Assembly: GCA_017526745.1 (NCBI GenBank) | Contig: JAFXQX010000024.1 | Location: 62,001 to 126,000, forward strand | Direction of reading: 5' to 3' | Length of the DNA: 64,000 nucleotides | From: Lachnospiraceae bacterium | Lineage (GTDB): Bacteria; Bacillota; Clostridia; Lachnospirales; Lachnospiraceae | Part shown: positions 50,511 through 60,133 of the stretch, in pieces | How positions within the stretch are numbered: the first letter of the stretch is position 1 | Layout of the letters: every line of letters begins with the position of its first letter | Notes under the pieces: generated by a model | What the model saw: only the letters and a program-made list of their open reading frames with translations | What the model was told of the DNA's origin: nothing | Database searches by the model: none | Translations under genes and position numbers: made by a program

Positions 50511-51257
50511 ATGAAACTGGAACGTGTTAATGACCATCAGATACGATGCACCCTGACCAAATCCGATCTTGCGGACAGGCAGCTGAAGCTGTCAGAGCTT
50601 GCTTACGGAACAGAAAAGGCCAAGACGCTGTTCCGTGACATGATGCAGCAGGCCTCTTATGAGCTTGGATTTGAAGCAAACGACATACCTCTTATGATCG
50701 AAGCCATACCGCTTTCCTCGGAGTCGATAATCCTTATCATCACAAAGGTTGAGGATCCCGACGAACTTGATACGAGGTTTGCAAATTTTGCGCCCAATAT
50801 CAGGGATGAGGAAGATGACGTGATCTCCGAACTGTTCAGATCGGTCTCGGAAGAAATGCCGGAAGTACTCGATCTGTTCAAGAAGCTTTCACAGGAAGTC
50901 ACCAAGAATCCCGAGCTTTTGGAAGAGGCAAAAGAAAAGCTTATAGAACAGGCAAATGCACAGGGAGAACTCTCAAGGGCATTCGCATTTGATACTCTTG
51001 CCGAGGTCATAAAGGCCGCCCAAGTTGTGTCGAAGTTCTACAGAGGCAAGAATTCCCTGTATCATGATGAAACGGATGACTGCTATATTCTTGCTCTTTC
51101 AAAGGGAGAGCACACGACCGAAGAGTTCAACAGGGTATGCAACGTGCTTTCGGAATACGGGTCGATGGAAAGATCCACTCCGGCAACGGAAGCGTTCTTC
51201 GAGGAGCACAACAACTGCATAGTTGCGGATAATGCGATCGAGACACTCCTGTCATGA
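50511..51257 (+). CDS. mecA: MecA adaptor for ClpC protease
   Basis: The 248-residue protein begins MKLERVNDHQIRCTLTKSDL, the substrate-binding N-terminal domain of MecA. It has an acidic linker (about 95-160) and a C-terminal ClpC-binding beta domain (about 165-248; FDTLAEVIKAAQVVSKFY). MecA delivers substrates such as ComK or regulators to ClpC. Length is typical. An unusual long upstream region may contain a structured RNA. Confidence 0.88.
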   Translation: MKLERVNDHQIRCTLTKSDLADRQLKLSELAYGTEKAKTLFRDMMQQASYELGFEANDIPLMIEAIPLSSESIILIITKVEDPDELDTRFANFAPNIRDEEDDVISELFRSVSEEMPEVLDLFKKLSQEVTKNPELLEEAKEKLIEQANAQGELSRAFAFDTLAEVIKAAQVVSKFYRGKNSLYHDETDDCYILALSKGEHTTEEFNRVCNVLSEYGSMERSTPATEAFFEEHNNCIVADNAIETLLS

Positions 51258-51277
51258 CCGCTGTCATATGATGGTAA

Positions 51278-51315
51278 TCAAAAAGAGTTACGGGTCATCC
51301 CGTAACTCTTTTTGA
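51278..51315. terminator. Strong bidirectional terminator
   Basis: A perfect 17-pair stem (TCAAAAAGAGTTACGGG at 51,278-51,294 and its complement at 51,299-51,315) with a TCAT loop. It has an A run on one side and a T run on the other, and separates mecA from the convergent DUF1858 gene. Confidence 0.9.
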
Positions 51316-51334
51316 TATAGATGCCGTATGTTCT

Positions 51335-51526
51335 TTATCCAAGGGCAGCGATCTTTCCCATAAGATCATCGATGTTCATGCCGTGAACCATGGCAGCCTG
51401 TTCGAGGGATTCACCCTGGGATGCGGGGCATCCGAGACAATGCATTCCCATCTCCATAAGGATCGGTGCTACTTCGGGTTTATTGACGAGGATCTCGCCG
51501 ATAGTCATATCTTTTGTTATCTCCAT
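51335..51526 (-). CDS. DUF1858 hybrid-cluster-associated redox domain protein
   Basis: A 63-residue minus-strand protein with [34 protein letters not shown], of which the CLGC pair is the redox motif. Such DUF1858 domains occur alone or in larger redox proteins and are thought to bind a disulfide or a cluster. It is convergent to mecA and divergent from the pyruvate formate-lyase operon, sharing the intergenic region. Expression may respond to redox state, but no regulator is shown. Confidence 0.82.
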   Translation of the reverse strand: MEITKDMTIGEILVNKPEVAPILMEMGMHCLGCPASQGESLEQAAMVHGMNIDDLMGKIAALG

Positions 51527-51633
51527 TATATCTTCCTCCGCTGTTTGCTTTGTGTATTGTTACCTGAAACGCTGTTAGGTTAGCACCCTTTAAGGCACAA
51601 GTCAAGCAGGCAAAAAGCACCCGTGATCTGTAT

Positions 51634-51663
51634 GTTGTGGTCGCGGATGACTTATGCCACAAC
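51634..51663. repeat. Inverted repeat between DUF1858 and pfl genes
   Basis: GTTGTGG (51,634-51,640) and CCACAAC (51,657-51,663) form a seven-base inverted repeat 70 bases before the -35 box of pflB. It could be an operator of a redox or sugar regulator. It does not match the usual Rex consensus. Confidence 0.35.
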
Positions 51664-51732
51664 GTGTTGTCACGTAGTCATTTTGCCTAGAAAAATCAAC
51701 GATTTGTACGGAAAAAAATACAGATATCAGCC

Positions 51733-51762
51733 TTGACGTGTATACAATCCTCAAACTATAAT
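51733..51762 (+). promoter_or_regulatory. Predicted promoter of the pyruvate formate-lyase operon
   Basis: TTGACG (51,733-51,738) and TATAAT (51,757-51,762) are 18 bases apart, 75 bases before pflB. Confidence 0.6.
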
Positions 51763-51838
51763 AACAATTACCAAAAGAAGAAGTCCGCTTGGCGGATTTA
51801 TAAATCAATCTAACAAAATCAAAACAGGAGGCGTTGCA

Positions 51839-53878
51839 ATGAGATCAGAATGGAATGGTTTCGTAGGCGGTAAGTGGGAAAACGAAGTTAACGTACGTGA
51901 CTTCATCCAGAAGAACTATACTCCTTATGACGGAGATGATTCTTTCCTTGCAGGACCTACACAGAACACAAAAGACTTGTGGAAGATGGTACTTGACCTT
52001 CAGAAGCAGGAAAGAGAGAACGGTGGTGTTCTCGATATGGATACAAAGGTTATATCCACTATCACATCACACGGCCCCGGCTACCTTGACAAGAGCAAGG
52101 AGAAAATCGTAGGTTTCCAGACGGATAAGCCTTTCAAGCGTTCACTTCAGCCTTACGGCGGTATCCGTATGGCAGAGAAGGCCTGTTCGGACAACGGTTA
52201 CGAAGTTGATCCCGAGATCAGCGAATTCTTCTCAACACATCGTAAGACTCACAATGCCGGATGTTTTGACGCATACAATCAGGAGATGAGGGCTTGCCGT
52301 ACATCTCATATAATCACAGGTCTTCCGGATGCATACGGAAGAGGACGTATCATCGGTGACTACAGAAGAGTTGCTCTTTACGGTATCGATTACCTTATAG
52401 AGGACAAGCAGGCTCAGAAGGATTCAACGGGACGTGTCATGACAGATGATGTTATCCGTCTTCGTGAAGAGCTTTCAGAGCAGATGATAGCTTTAAAGCT
52501 CATGAAGGAAATGGCTGCTTCATACGGTTGCGACATCAGCAAGCCCGCAACAAACGTTCAGGAAGCTATCCAGGCTACATACTTCGGATACCTTTGCGCG
52601 GTTAAGGAGCAGAACGGTGCAGCAATGTCTCTCGGACGTACATCAACATTCATCGACTGCTACGCAGAGCGTGACCTCAAGAACGGAACATTTACAGAGG
52701 AGCAGATCCAGGAGTTCATTGACCACTTTATCATGAAGCTTCGTTGCGTTAAGTTCGCACGTACTCCCGAGTACAACCAGATATTCGCCGGCGATCCCGT
52801 ATGGGTTACCGAGTCTATCGGCGGTATCGGCGTTGACGGACGTCATATGGTTACAAAGTCTTCATTCAGATATCTTCATACACTTGAGAACCTCGGTGCA
52901 GCTCCCGAGCCCAACCTTACGGTTCTGTGGTCAACAAGACTTCCCCAGAACTTCAAGAAGTTCTGTGCGAAGACATCGATCAACACATCCTCGATCCAGT
53001 ACGAGAATGATGATCTTATGAGACCTGTTCACGGTGATGATTACGGTATCGCTTGCTGTGTATCTTCGATGGTAATCGGTAAGGAAATGCAGTTCTTCGG
53101 AGCTCGTGCAAACCTTGCAAAGTGCCTTCTGTACGCTCTCAACGGTGGTATCGATGAGAAGACCAAGAAGCAGGTTGGACCGAAGTATCGTCCTTACGAC
53201 GGAGATGTTCTTGACTACGATAAGGTTATGGAACTCTTCCTTGACATGGTTGAGTGGCAGGCTGACGTATATGTCAACACACTTAACATCATTCACTACA
53301 TGCATGACAAGTACTGCTATGAGAGAGCAGAGATGGCTCTTCATGACAAAGACGTTAAGAGATATTTCGCAACAGGTATCGCAGGTCTGTCGATCGTTGC
53401 CGATTCCTTCTCAGCTATGAAGTACGCTAAGGTTGAGTGTATCAGGGATGAGGACGGTATCATCACAGACTTCAAGATCACCGGCGACTTCCCGAAATAC
53501 GGTAACGATGATGACAGAGTTGATGCTATCGCTACGGAAGTAGTTCATAAGTTCATGACAGCTATCAGACGTCATCATACATACAGGAACGGTATTCCTA
53601 CAACTTCGATCCTTACCATCACTTCAAACGTTACATACGGTAAGGCAACAGGTAACACACCTGACGGACGTAGGGCAGGACAGCCGTTCGCACCCGGTGC
53701 TAACCCGATGCACGGCCGTGATACTCACGGTGCTATCGCATCGCTTTCATCTGTAGCCAAGCTTCCGTTCAAGGATGCTCAGGATGGTATCTCAAATACC
53801 TTCACGATCATCCCAGGCGCTCTGGGCAAGGAAGATCAGGTATTTGCAGGTGATATAGAGCTGGATCTTAATAAATAA
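51839..53878 (+). CDS. pflB: Pyruvate formate-lyase catalytic part lacking the glycyl-radical domain
   Basis: The 679-residue protein matches PflB from the start ([20 protein letters not shown]) to the end of the ten-stranded barrel. The adjacent catalytic cysteines, Cys406-Cys407 in IACCVSSM, are present, as are [12 protein letters not shown] and [17 protein letters not shown]. It ends [20 protein letters not shown], exactly at the linker before the glycyl-radical domain of usual 750-residue enzymes. The stop is followed by new ribosome-binding sites, so it is a genuine shorter gene, not a simple frameshift. Codon use is strongly biased, implying high expression. It needs a partner supplying the glycyl radical (see 54,224). 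Confidence 0.93.
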   Translation: MRSEWNGFVGGKWENEVNVRDFIQKNYTPYDGDDSFLAGPTQNTKDLWKMVLDLQKQERENGGVLDMDTKVISTITSHGPGYLDKSKEKIVGFQTDKPFKRSLQPYGGIRMAEKACSDNGYEVDPEISEFFSTHRKTHNAGCFDAYNQEMRACRTSHIITGLPDAYGRGRIIGDYRRVALYGIDYLIEDKQAQKDSTGRVMTDDVIRLREELSEQMIALKLMKEMAASYGCDISKPATNVQEAIQATYFGYLCAVKEQNGAAMSLGRTSTFIDCYAERDLKNGTFTEEQIQEFIDHFIMKLRCVKFARTPEYNQIFAGDPVWVTESIGGIGVDGRHMVTKSSFRYLHTLENLGAAPEPNLTVLWSTRLPQNFKKFCAKTSINTSSIQYENDDLMRPVHGDDYGIACCVSSMVIGKEMQFFGARANLAKCLLYALNGGIDEKTKKQVGPKYRPYDGDVLDYDKVMELFLDMVEWQADVYVNTLNIIHYMHDKYCYERAEMALHDKDVKRYFATGIAGLSIVADSFSAMKYAKVECIRDEDGIITDFKITGDFPKYGNDDDRVDAIATEVVHKFMTAIRRHHTYRNGIPTTSILTITSNVTYGKATGNTPDGRRAGQPFAPGANPMHGRDTHGAIASLSSVAKLPFKDAQDGISNTFTIIPGALGKEDQVFAGDIELDLNK

Positions 53879-53906
53879 AGTTGAGACATAGCAGGAGGTG
53901 ACATTT

Positions 53907-54101
53907 ATGGATCAGATCGATGATCTTGTAGCTTATCTTGACGGTTCCGTCGAGGCCGGAGTCGGACATCTGAATGTAGATGTCGATGAGGCGCAGAAAG
54001 AGATGAGAAGTACGGAAACAATGGGCTGTACCGACTGCTCAAGGACACCGCTGGCATGCAGCGTGCCCACGCTTCATCAGGGCCTGGATGACTACAGATA
54101 G
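53907..54101 (+). CDS. Cys-containing paralogue of the glycyl-domain N-terminus
   Basis: The ATG at 53,907 has AGGAGGTGAC nine bases upstream and encodes 64 residues. Residues 3-30 (IDDLVAYLDGSVEAGVGHLN) align with residues 8-30 of the glycyl-radical protein downstream. The second half is different: CTDC and a third cysteine (Cys41, 44, 51) replace the RVSGYA radical loop. So it cannot carry the radical. It may occupy the same docking groove on PflB as a placeholder, bind a metal, or regulate the split enzyme; this is inference. It lies between the two parts of the enzyme in the same transcript. Confidence 0.72.
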   Translation: MDQIDDLVAYLDGSVEAGVGHLNVDVDEAQKEMRSTETMGCTDCSRTPLACSVPTLHQGLDDYR

Positions 54102-54102
54102 G

Positions 54103-54187
54103 AGGGGCCCATCGAAGATGGGAAGAACCTGTCTGTATGTGGAGCCCCTATCGCCGAAGGCGATTCTTATGGGCGACACACCTACAG
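54103..54187 (+). ncRNA. Structured intercistronic RNA element
   Basis: AGGGGC (54,103-54,108) pairs with GCCCCT (54,144-54,149). Inside or beside this are CCCATC-GAA-GATGGG (54,108-54,122) and ATCGCC-GAA-GGCGAT (54,150-54,164). CTGTA-TGTG (54,133-54,141) is complementary to CACA-TACAG at 54,177-54,187, a possible pseudoknot. GCCC can alternatively pair with GGGC at 54,171-54,174, giving two competing folds. It precedes the glycyl-domain gene and may set its expression or processing. Confidence 0.5.
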
Positions 54188-54223
54188 TATAGTTAAGAAT
54201 AAAATTATAAGGAGGGAAAAATT

Positions 54224-54466
54224 ATGGCAGCAAATAAGGCACAGGTTGATAACCTTGTTAATCTTCTGGACGGATATGCAACAAAAGGTGGACATCACCT
54301 TAACGTAAACGTTCTTAACAGAGAAACTCTTCTTGATGCTCAGAAGCATCCGGAGAACTATCCCCAGCTTACTATCCGTGTAAGCGGATATGCAGTAAAC
54401 TTCATCAAGCTTACACCGGAACAGCAGGCGGATGTTATCTCAAGAACATTCCACGAGGCTATCTGA
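54224..54466 (+). CDS. Stand-alone glycyl-radical domain of pyruvate formate-lyase
   Basis: The 80-residue protein is the missing C-terminus of Pfl[37 protein letters not shown] (radical site Gly55 in RVSGY) and [17 protein letters not shown]. An AAGGAGGG site precedes its ATG, so it is made as a separate polypeptide. It resembles the GrcA/YfiD spare-part protein that repairs oxygen-cleaved PflB, but here the main enzyme has no domain of its own, so it should be an obligate subunit. The activase gene follows. A hairpin lies 16 bases after the stop. Confidence 0.92.
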   Translation: MAANKAQVDNLVNLLDGYATKGGHHLNVNVLNRETLLDAQKHPENYPQLTIRVSGYAVNFIKLTPEQQADVISRTFHEAI

Positions 54467-54481
54467 TCAGGTGATCTTTTG

Positions 54482-54510
54482 CGAGCCCGAAACTGATTGT
54501 TTCGGGCTCG
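54482..54510 (+). terminator. Hairpin between the glycyl-domain gene and pflA
   Basis: CGAGCCCGAAAC (54,482-54,493) and its complement (54,499-54,510) form a 12-pair stem. Only a weak T run follows, so it may partly terminate and lower pflA expression relative to the enzyme parts. Confidence 0.65.
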
Positions 54511-54534
54511 TATGTCATTTTACGGAGGAGACAA

Positions 54535-55302
54535 ATGACGAAAGGCCGTATACATTCTCTTGAAAGCTTCGGCACCGTTGACGGACCGGGTACAAGATAT
54601 GTCGTGTTCGTACAGGGGTGTCCCATGAGATGCCTTTACTGTCATAACCCTGATACATGGGCGATGACGGGCGGCGAGGAGATGGACCCCGAATATATAT
54701 TTGAGCAGTATCAGCATAATGAGGCGTTCTACAAAAACGGCGGAGGGATAACCGTTACCGGAGGTGAGCCGCTCATGCAGGTTGATTTTCTGATCGACCT
54801 GTTTTCGATATGCAAGGAACACGGGGTTCATACGTGCATAGATTCATCGGGCATAGCATACCGTCCGGAGAATAAACCTTTTATCGAAAAACTTGACCGT
54901 CTCATGGAACTGACCGATCTAGTGATGCTCGATATCAAGCATATCGATCCGCAGATGCACAAAAAGATCACAGGCCAGCCAAATGACGGTATCCTGGCCT
55001 TTGCACAGTATCTGTCCGAAAAGGGAGTGGATACGTGGATAAGGCACGTTATCGTGCCCGGACTTACGGATGACGATAAGTACCTGTACGATCTCGGTTA
55101 TTTTATCGGGGGACTGTCATCGCTTAAGGCGCTTGATGCACTCCCTTATCATACGATGGGAAAACCCAAATATGAAAAGCTCGGGATGGAGTATCCTCTC
55201 GGCGACACGCCTCCTATGGACAAGAAGGATCTTGTCGCCAAGAAACAGAAGATACTCGACGGTATAAAGGCAAGAAGAGCGGATGACGGCAAAAAGTCTT
55301 AA
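54535..55302 (+). CDS. pflA: Pyruvate formate-lyase activating enzyme
   Basis: A 255-residue radical SAM enzyme with the motif QGCPMRCLYCHNPDTW (three cysteines) and GGITVTGGEPLMQ. It generates the glycyl radical on Gly55 of the separate domain. Length and order are normal (PflA lacks the two ferredoxin-like clusters of other activases). It is the last gene of the split pfl operon and overlaps maf by 20 bases. GGAGGAGAC precedes the ATG. Confidence 0.95.
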   Translation: MTKGRIHSLESFGTVDGPGTRYVVFVQGCPMRCLYCHNPDTWAMTGGEEMDPEYIFEQYQHNEAFYKNGGGITVTGGEPLMQVDFLIDLFSICKEHGVHTCIDSSGIAYRPENKPFIEKLDRLMELTDLVMLDIKHIDPQMHKKITGQPNDGILAFAQYLSEKGVDTWIRHVIVPGLTDDDKYLYDLGYFIGGLSSLKALDALPYHTMGKPKYEKLGMEYPLGDTPPMDKKDLVAKKQKILDGIKARRADDGKKS

Positions 55303-55924
55303 CGAACAATTCAGGATAGTGCTCGCTTCCGCCTCCCCCAGACGTTCGGAGATATTGAATCTTGCCGGACTGTCATTTGATGTGTGGCCTTCCGACAAGG
55401 AAGAGACGACAACAAAGACCGATCCGGGACAGATCTGCTGTGAACTTGCCCGCACGAAGGCACTTGACGTCGCATCATCCATTAAGACTTACGGCAAAAA
55501 TCATCCCGATATAACGACAGAATCGGATACCATAGTCATCGGAGCGGATACTATCGTCGCAAAGGGTGACCGGATATTCGGAAAACCAAAGGATGAGGAT
55601 GATGCCGCTAGGATGCTGAGGGAACTTTCCGGTGTAACACACAGTGTGTATACCGGAGTCTGCCTTGTTTTCATGAGTTCGGACGGAAGAGTCGGAGAGC
55701 ATACTTTTTTCGAAGAGACGAAGGTGACTTTCTATCCGGTTGACGAAGATGAGATAGCGGAATACATCGGAAGGGAAGATGTTCTGGACAAAGCGGGCGC
55801 ATACGGCATACAGGCGGGTGCTGCGTCGTTCGTAAAAGGCATAGACGGTGATTTTTTCAACGTTGTGGGACTGCCTCTTTCCAGAATGATGCACGAGATC
55901 TCAAAACTTCTTTCAGACGGATGA
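55283..55924 (+). CDS. maf: Maf-like nucleotide pyrophosphatase
   Basis: The 213-residue protein begins IVLASASPRRSEIL, the Maf signature, and has GADTIVAKGDRIFGKP in the middle and DKAGAYGIQAGAASFVKGI near the end. It hydrolyses non-canonical nucleoside triphosphates and is also tied to septation. It starts inside the end of pflA, so translation is coupled though the functions differ. Confidence 0.93.
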   Translation: MTAKSLNEQFRIVLASASPRRSEILNLAGLSFDVWPSDKEETTTKTDPGQICCELARTKALDVASSIKTYGKNHPDITTESDTIVIGADTIVAKGDRIFGKPKDEDDAARMLRELSGVTHSVYTGVCLVFMSSDGRVGEHTFFEETKVTFYPVDEDEIAEYIGREDVLDKAGAYGIQAGAASFVKGIDGDFFNVVGLPLSRMMHEISKLLSDG

Positions 55925-55999
55925 TATTGAGTTTTTAACTACGATGATGTACAATACCATATGGTGGATAGATCTTAGATTCAAAAGGAGGTAATTATC

Positions 56000-56170
56000 A
56001 TGGCATTTGTGATCAAAGACGGATGCATCTCATGCGGAGCCTGTGCAGGACAGTGCCCTGTAGGCGCTATTGCCGAAGGCGACGGCAAGTACGAGATCGA
56101 TGAGAATACATGTGTTAGCTGTGGAGCATGCGCAGCACAGTGCCCTGTTTCAGCCATTGAAGAAGCCTGA
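56000..56170 (+). CDS. fdx: 2[4Fe-4S] ferredoxin
   Basis: A 56-residue protein from the ATG at 56,000 (AAAGGAGG upstream). Two CxxCxxCxxxCP sets (CISCGACAGQCP and CVSCGACAAQCP) bind two [4Fe-4S] clusters, the classical clostridial ferredoxin used by pyruvate:ferredoxin oxidoreductase and hydrogenase. It was found by reading the frame directly, as it is very short. A good terminator follows. Confidence 0.95.
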   Translation: MAFVIKDGCISCGACAGQCPVGAIAEGDGKYEIDENTCVSCGACAAQCPVSAIEEA

Positions 56171-56185
56171 CGGGAACAATTACAA

Positions 56186-56221
56186 GAAAATGCCGGCTTT
56201 GCGGTCGGCATTTTCTTTTTT
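56186..56221 (+). terminator. Terminator after the ferredoxin gene
   Basis: GAAAATGCCG (56,186-56,195) pairs with CGGCATTTTC (56,206-56,215) and runs into TTTTTT. Confidence 0.85.
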
Positions 56222-56285
56222 TGCCATTTAGGGTATAATATCCTCTAATGGGCATAGCCATCAGAACAATAGATTTGAGGACAAC

Positions 56286-58337
56286 ATGAGCAGTAACAAA
56301 ATCAGGTTTAAAGGACAGATCCGTACGTATATCATGTGGCCCGTATGGATGACGATCTTTGTGGCGGTCTTTGCGATAGCGATGTATTTTGTCGATATCC
56401 GTGCCGGCATCGCAGCAACGGTCTTTGCTGTCATCTATTCGGGAGTCGCCTACTTCCTGTATTTTCATGACAGGGGCAGAGTGATAAAGGATCTGATCTC
56501 CTTTGCCACGCAGTACGGTACGATACAGAAACAGCTCCTTAGAGACCTGGAGATACCATATGCTCTTCTTGACGAGTCCGGCAAGATAATCTGGAAGAAT
56601 GCCGCCTTTGAACAGGTCATGGATCTTCCGGGCAAAACGGGCAAGAATATCACTTCCCTCATTCCCGAGATCACAAAAGAAAAGCTCCCGAAGATGGAGC
56701 ATGAGACGGAAAGCGTCGTTTCGGTAAACGGACGTGATTTTCGCGCGAGCATGAACAAGGTGTCGCTGGAGGCACTGATGGAAGCGCCCGATGCGGTTGA
56801 GACGGTCGATTACGACAGCTATCTGATCGCACTTTATATGTTTGATGTTACCGAAGTCAATTCGCTGGCCAGACAGATAGAAGAAGAAAAAATGGTCTGC
56901 GGCCTGATCTACATGGACAATTATGACGAGGCCCTTGAGAGTGTTGACGAAGCAAGACGGTCGCTTGTTGTCGCACTGATCGACAGACAGATCAACAAAT
57001 TCTTCTCCAAGGTCGATGCCATAGTCAAGAAACTTGAAAAGGACAAGTTCCTTGTCGTGATGAAAAAGAAGGAACTCGATAACATATCCTCAAACCGCTT
57101 TACGATACTTGAGGAAGTCAAGAATGCCAATATCGGAAACGAGCTTTCGTTTACGCTCTCGATAGGCTTCGGAGCCGGAAGCGGATCCTTTGTTCAGAAT
57201 TACGAATATGCCCGTACGGCGATAGACCTTGCCCTCGGCCGCGGCGGAGATCAGGCTATCATCAAGACGGATGACGAGATCAGTTACTTCGGAGGAAAGC
57301 GTGAGGTTACCGCCAAGAACACGAGAGTTAAGGCGAGGGTCAAGGCACATGCACTCCGTGAGATCATAGAGAACAGCGACCACATAGTTATCATGGGCCA
57401 CAAGATACTCGATGTCGATGCGTTCGGATCATCGATCGGAATATACCGCGTCGCCAAGACATTCAACAAGAAGGTCAACATAGTCGTTGATGAGGAGACG
57501 ACGTCGATACGTCCGATGCTTGAGATGATGAAGCATGACGGAGCTCATGACGAGAGCATCTTTGTCAGCAAGGAAGAGGCTGTAGAGATCGCATCACAGA
57601 ATGAGTGCACGCTCGTTGTCGTAGATGTGAACAGACCGAGCTTTACAGGATGCCCTCCCCTGCTCGAGATGTGTCAGCCGATAGTCGTGCTCGATCATCA
57701 CAGACAGGGTGCCGAGAAGATCGAGAATGCCACACTTTCCTATATAGAGCCATATGCGTCAAGTGCATCCGAGATGGTCTCGGAAGTACTCCAGTACATA
57801 AGCGATCATGTAAAGCTTCTGTCGGATGAGGCAGACTGTCTGTATGCCGGGATGATGATCGATACGAACAACTTCATGACCAAGACCGGAGTCAGGACAT
57901 TCGAGGCTGCCGCATACTTAAGAAGAAACGGAGCCGATGTAACGCGTGTCCGCAAGATGTTCAGGGATGATGTGGGAGCCTACAAGGCAAGAGCGGAGAT
58001 AGTGGCCAACGCAGAGATATTTGACAGGGCGTTCGCACTTGCCATCACTCCCGATACGGTTGTCGACAGTCCGACGATAATCGGTGCCGAGGCGGCCAAT
58101 GAACTTTTGAACATAAACGGCATCAGGGCATCGTTCGTACTTACGATGTACCAGGATGAGGTGTATATAAGCGCACGCTCCATAGACGATGTAAACGTGC
58201 AGGTGATCATGGAGAAGCTCGGAGGCGGCGGGCATATGAACGTTGCGGGAGCACAGCTTGCAGACACCACGCTTGATGATGCAAAGGCAGCTCTTATCAA
58301 AGTAGTTCGTGAAATGAAGGAAAAGGGAGAACTGTGA
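56286..58337 (+). CDS. gdpP: Cyclic-di-AMP phosphodiesterase GdpP
   Basis: The 683-residue protein has two N-terminal transmembrane helices (about 14-55), a PAS-like domain (about 70-160; [18 protein letters not shown]) and a degenerate GGDEF (about 190-320). The DHH-DHHA1 phosphoesterase follows from 345: [18 protein letters not shown] and [12 protein letters not shown] hold the metal-binding histidines, and [12 protein letters not shown] is the substrate loop. It hydrolyses c-di-AMP, controlling wall and osmotic state. It overlaps rplI, as in the conserved gdpP-rplI-dnaB cluster. Confidence 0.95.
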   Translation: MSSNKIRFKGQIRTYIMWPVWMTIFVAVFAIAMYFVDIRAGIAATVFAVIYSGVAYFLYFHDRGRVIKDLISFATQYGTIQKQLLRDLEIPYALLDESGKIIWKNAAFEQVMDLPGKTGKNITSLIPEITKEKLPKMEHETESVVSVNGRDFRASMNKVSLEALMEAPDAVETVDYDSYLIALYMFDVTEVNSLARQIEEEKMVCGLIYMDNYDEALESVDEARRSLVVALIDRQINKFFSKVDAIVKKLEKDKFLVVMKKKELDNISSNRFTILEEVKNANIGNELSFTLSIGFGAGSGSFVQNYEYARTAIDLALGRGGDQAIIKTDDEISYFGGKREVTAKNTRVKARVKAHALREIIENSDHIVIMGHKILDVDAFGSSIGIYRVAKTFNKKVNIVVDEETTSIRPMLEMMKHDGAHDESIFVSKEEAVEIASQNECTLVVVDVNRPSFTGCPPLLEMCQPIVVLDHHRQGAEKIENATLSYIEPYASSASEMVSEVLQYISDHVKLLSDEADCLYAGMMIDTNNFMTKTGVRTFEAAAYLRRNGADVTRVRKMFRDDVGAYKARAEIVANAEIFDRAFALAITPDTVVDSPTIIGAEAANELLNINGIRASFVLTMYQDEVYISARSIDDVNVQVIMEKLGGGGHMNVAGAQLADTTLDDAKAALIKVVREMKEKGEL

Positions 58338-58786
58338 TGAAGGTTATCTTACTGCAGGACGTCAAGTCCGTTGGAAAAAAAGGCGATATCGTCGAAGTGT
58401 CCGACGGCTATGCCAAGAATTTCATATTTAAGAAAAAGCTCGGCACACCCGCCGATCCCAAAAACTTAAACGACCTGAAGCTCAAAAAGGCCAACGACGA
58501 AAAGGTTGCGGCCGAGAATCTTGAAGCGGCAAAGGAACTGGCCGAAAAGATCGCCGAAAAGACCGTGGTCGTAAGCCTCAAAGCCGGAGAGGGCGGCAAG
58601 CCTTTCGGCAGCGTATCGAGCAAGGAGATCGCACAGGAAGCCAAGGACCAGTTCGGCCTTGACATAGACAAGAAGAAGATAGTTCTTGCCGAGCCCATCA
58701 GGGCTTTCGGAACACATGAGGTTGCGGTAAAGCTTCATCCGAGCGTTACCGCTGCATTAAAGGTGAAAGTTGAGGAGTGCAGGTAA
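58337..58786 (+). CDS. rplI: 50S ribosomal protein L9
   Basis: A 149-residue two-domain protein: [29 protein letters not shown] is the N-terminal rRNA-binding domain, then a long connecting helix and a C-terminal domain ending [18 protein letters not shown]. The ATG at 58,337 is preferred over the GTG at 58,334 because it restores the family N-terminus. It couples gdpP to dnaB. Confidence 0.97.
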   Translation: MKVILLQDVKSVGKKGDIVEVSDGYAKNFIFKKKLGTPADPKNLNDLKLKKANDEKVAAENLEAAKELAEKIAEKTVVVSLKAGEGGKPFGSVSSKEIAQEAKDQFGLDIDKKKIVLAEPIRAFGTHEVAVKLHPSVTAALKVKVEECR

Positions 58787-60120
58787 TGGACGAAGCCGTT
58801 ATCAAAAAAATGCCTCCCCATCATAAAGAATCCGAACGCGGCGTTGTAGGTGCCATGCTTCTTGACAAAGATGCAGCCATAATCGCAACGGGCCAGCTGA
58901 CATCCGATGATTTTTACCTGAAGGAATGCGCTTATGTATTCGATGCGGTCAAGTCGGTTGTCGACGAAGGAGCCGAGGTCGATCCTACGACCGTCTCAAA
59001 CAGGCTCATGGAGATGAACGCACCGGCAGAGATCGCATCGGGAGAATACCTTCGAAATCTTTGTATGTGGGCATCCACATCCGCAGTCATCGAACAGCAC
59101 ATCAATATCGTCAGGAACAAATCACTGCTTCGCAAGATGATCAGGCTCTGCCAGGATCTCGAGAATAAATGCTACTCCGATACGGGAAGCGAGGAAGAGA
59201 TCCTCGAGGAAGCCGAGAGGAAAGTATTCGAGATAACCAATACGCGTGTGAGCGGCGAATATGTTCCGATCAGACAGATCGTAAAGGAGACCGTAGAGAA
59301 GATCGGCATCGCGGCCAAGACCGAGGGACCCGTGACAGGTGTAGCGACCGGATTTACCGATCTTGATTACAAGACTGCCGGACTTCAGCCTTCGGATCTG
59401 ATACTGATAGCGGCACGTCCTTCAATGGGCAAGACCGCATTTGTTCTTAATATAGCCCAGCATATATGCTTCAGGGACAAAAAACCCGCAGTAATCTTTT
59501 CACTGGAAATGTCAAGAGACCAGCTGATGAACCGTCTGCTCTCTCTGGAATCCCATGTTGATTCCAAATCGATCAGAAACGGAAACGTGTCAGGCAAGGA
59601 TTGGGAAGGCATCATCGAGGGCGCGAGCATAATCGGTGAATCCCGTCTTATAATCGATGATTCGCCCGGCATCACGATAGGCGAGCTTCGTTCCAAGTGC
59701 CGTAAGTACAAGGCAGAGTACAAGGACCTTGCTGTTATCATGATAGACTACCTGCAGCTGATGAACGGTCCCGGAAAGACCGATTCGAGGCAGCAGGAGA
59801 TATCCGATATCTCGCGTTCGCTAAAATCACTGGCCAGGGAACTGAACGTTCCGGTCGTCGCTCTGTCCCAGCTGTCACGAGCCGTGGAAAAGCGTGAGGA
59901 CCATCGCCCGATGCTTTCAGACCTTCGTGAATCGGGTGCGATCGAGCAGGATGCGGACGTCGTCATGTTCCTGTACAGGGATGAATACTATAATAAAGAT
60001 ACGGACAAGAAAAACATTGCCGAGGTGATAATCGCCAAGCAGAGAAACGGCCCCATCGGTACGACCGAACTTGTATGGATACCTGATCTGACCAAGTTTG
60101 CCAATCTGGCAAAGAACTGA
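58786..60120 (+). CDS. dnaB: Replicative DNA helicase DnaB
   Basis: The 444-residue protein begins [18 protein letters not shown] and has the N-terminal DnaG-interacting domain (about 15-120). The RecA-like motor has Walker A GKTAF in AARPSMGKTAFVLNIA, Walker B-type VIMIDYLQLM, and the DnaB-type SRAVEKREDHRPMLSDLRES. It unwinds DNA at the fork. The start overlaps the rplI stop codon. Confidence 0.96.
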   Translation: MDEAVIKKMPPHHKESERGVVGAMLLDKDAAIIATGQLTSDDFYLKECAYVFDAVKSVVDEGAEVDPTTVSNRLMEMNAPAEIASGEYLRNLCMWASTSAVIEQHINIVRNKSLLRKMIRLCQDLENKCYSDTGSEEEILEEAERKVFEITNTRVSGEYVPIRQIVKETVEKIGIAAKTEGPVTGVATGFTDLDYKTAGLQPSDLILIAARPSMGKTAFVLNIAQHICFRDKKPAVIFSLEMSRDQLMNRLLSLESHVDSKSIRNGNVSGKDWEGIIEGASIIGESRLIIDDSPGITIGELRSKCRKYKAEYKDLAVIMIDYLQLMNGPGKTDSRQQEISDISRSLKSLARELNVPVVALSQLSRAVEKREDHRPMLSDLRESGAIEQDADVVMFLYRDEYYNKDTDKKNIAEVIIAKQRNGPIGTTELVWIPDLTKFANLAKN

Positions 60121-60133
60121 CGAGGAGACCTTA

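Noticed and set aside
51527-51838. A Rex operator before pflB
   Set aside because: The GTTGTGG/CCACAAC repeat does not match the usual TTGTTAAnnnnTTAACAA pattern; noted only as an inverted repeat.
53878-54224. A simple frameshift or premature stop in pflB
   Set aside because: The break is at a domain boundary, 345 bases separate the parts, both small genes have their own strong ribosome-binding sites, and a different ORF and folded RNA lie in between.
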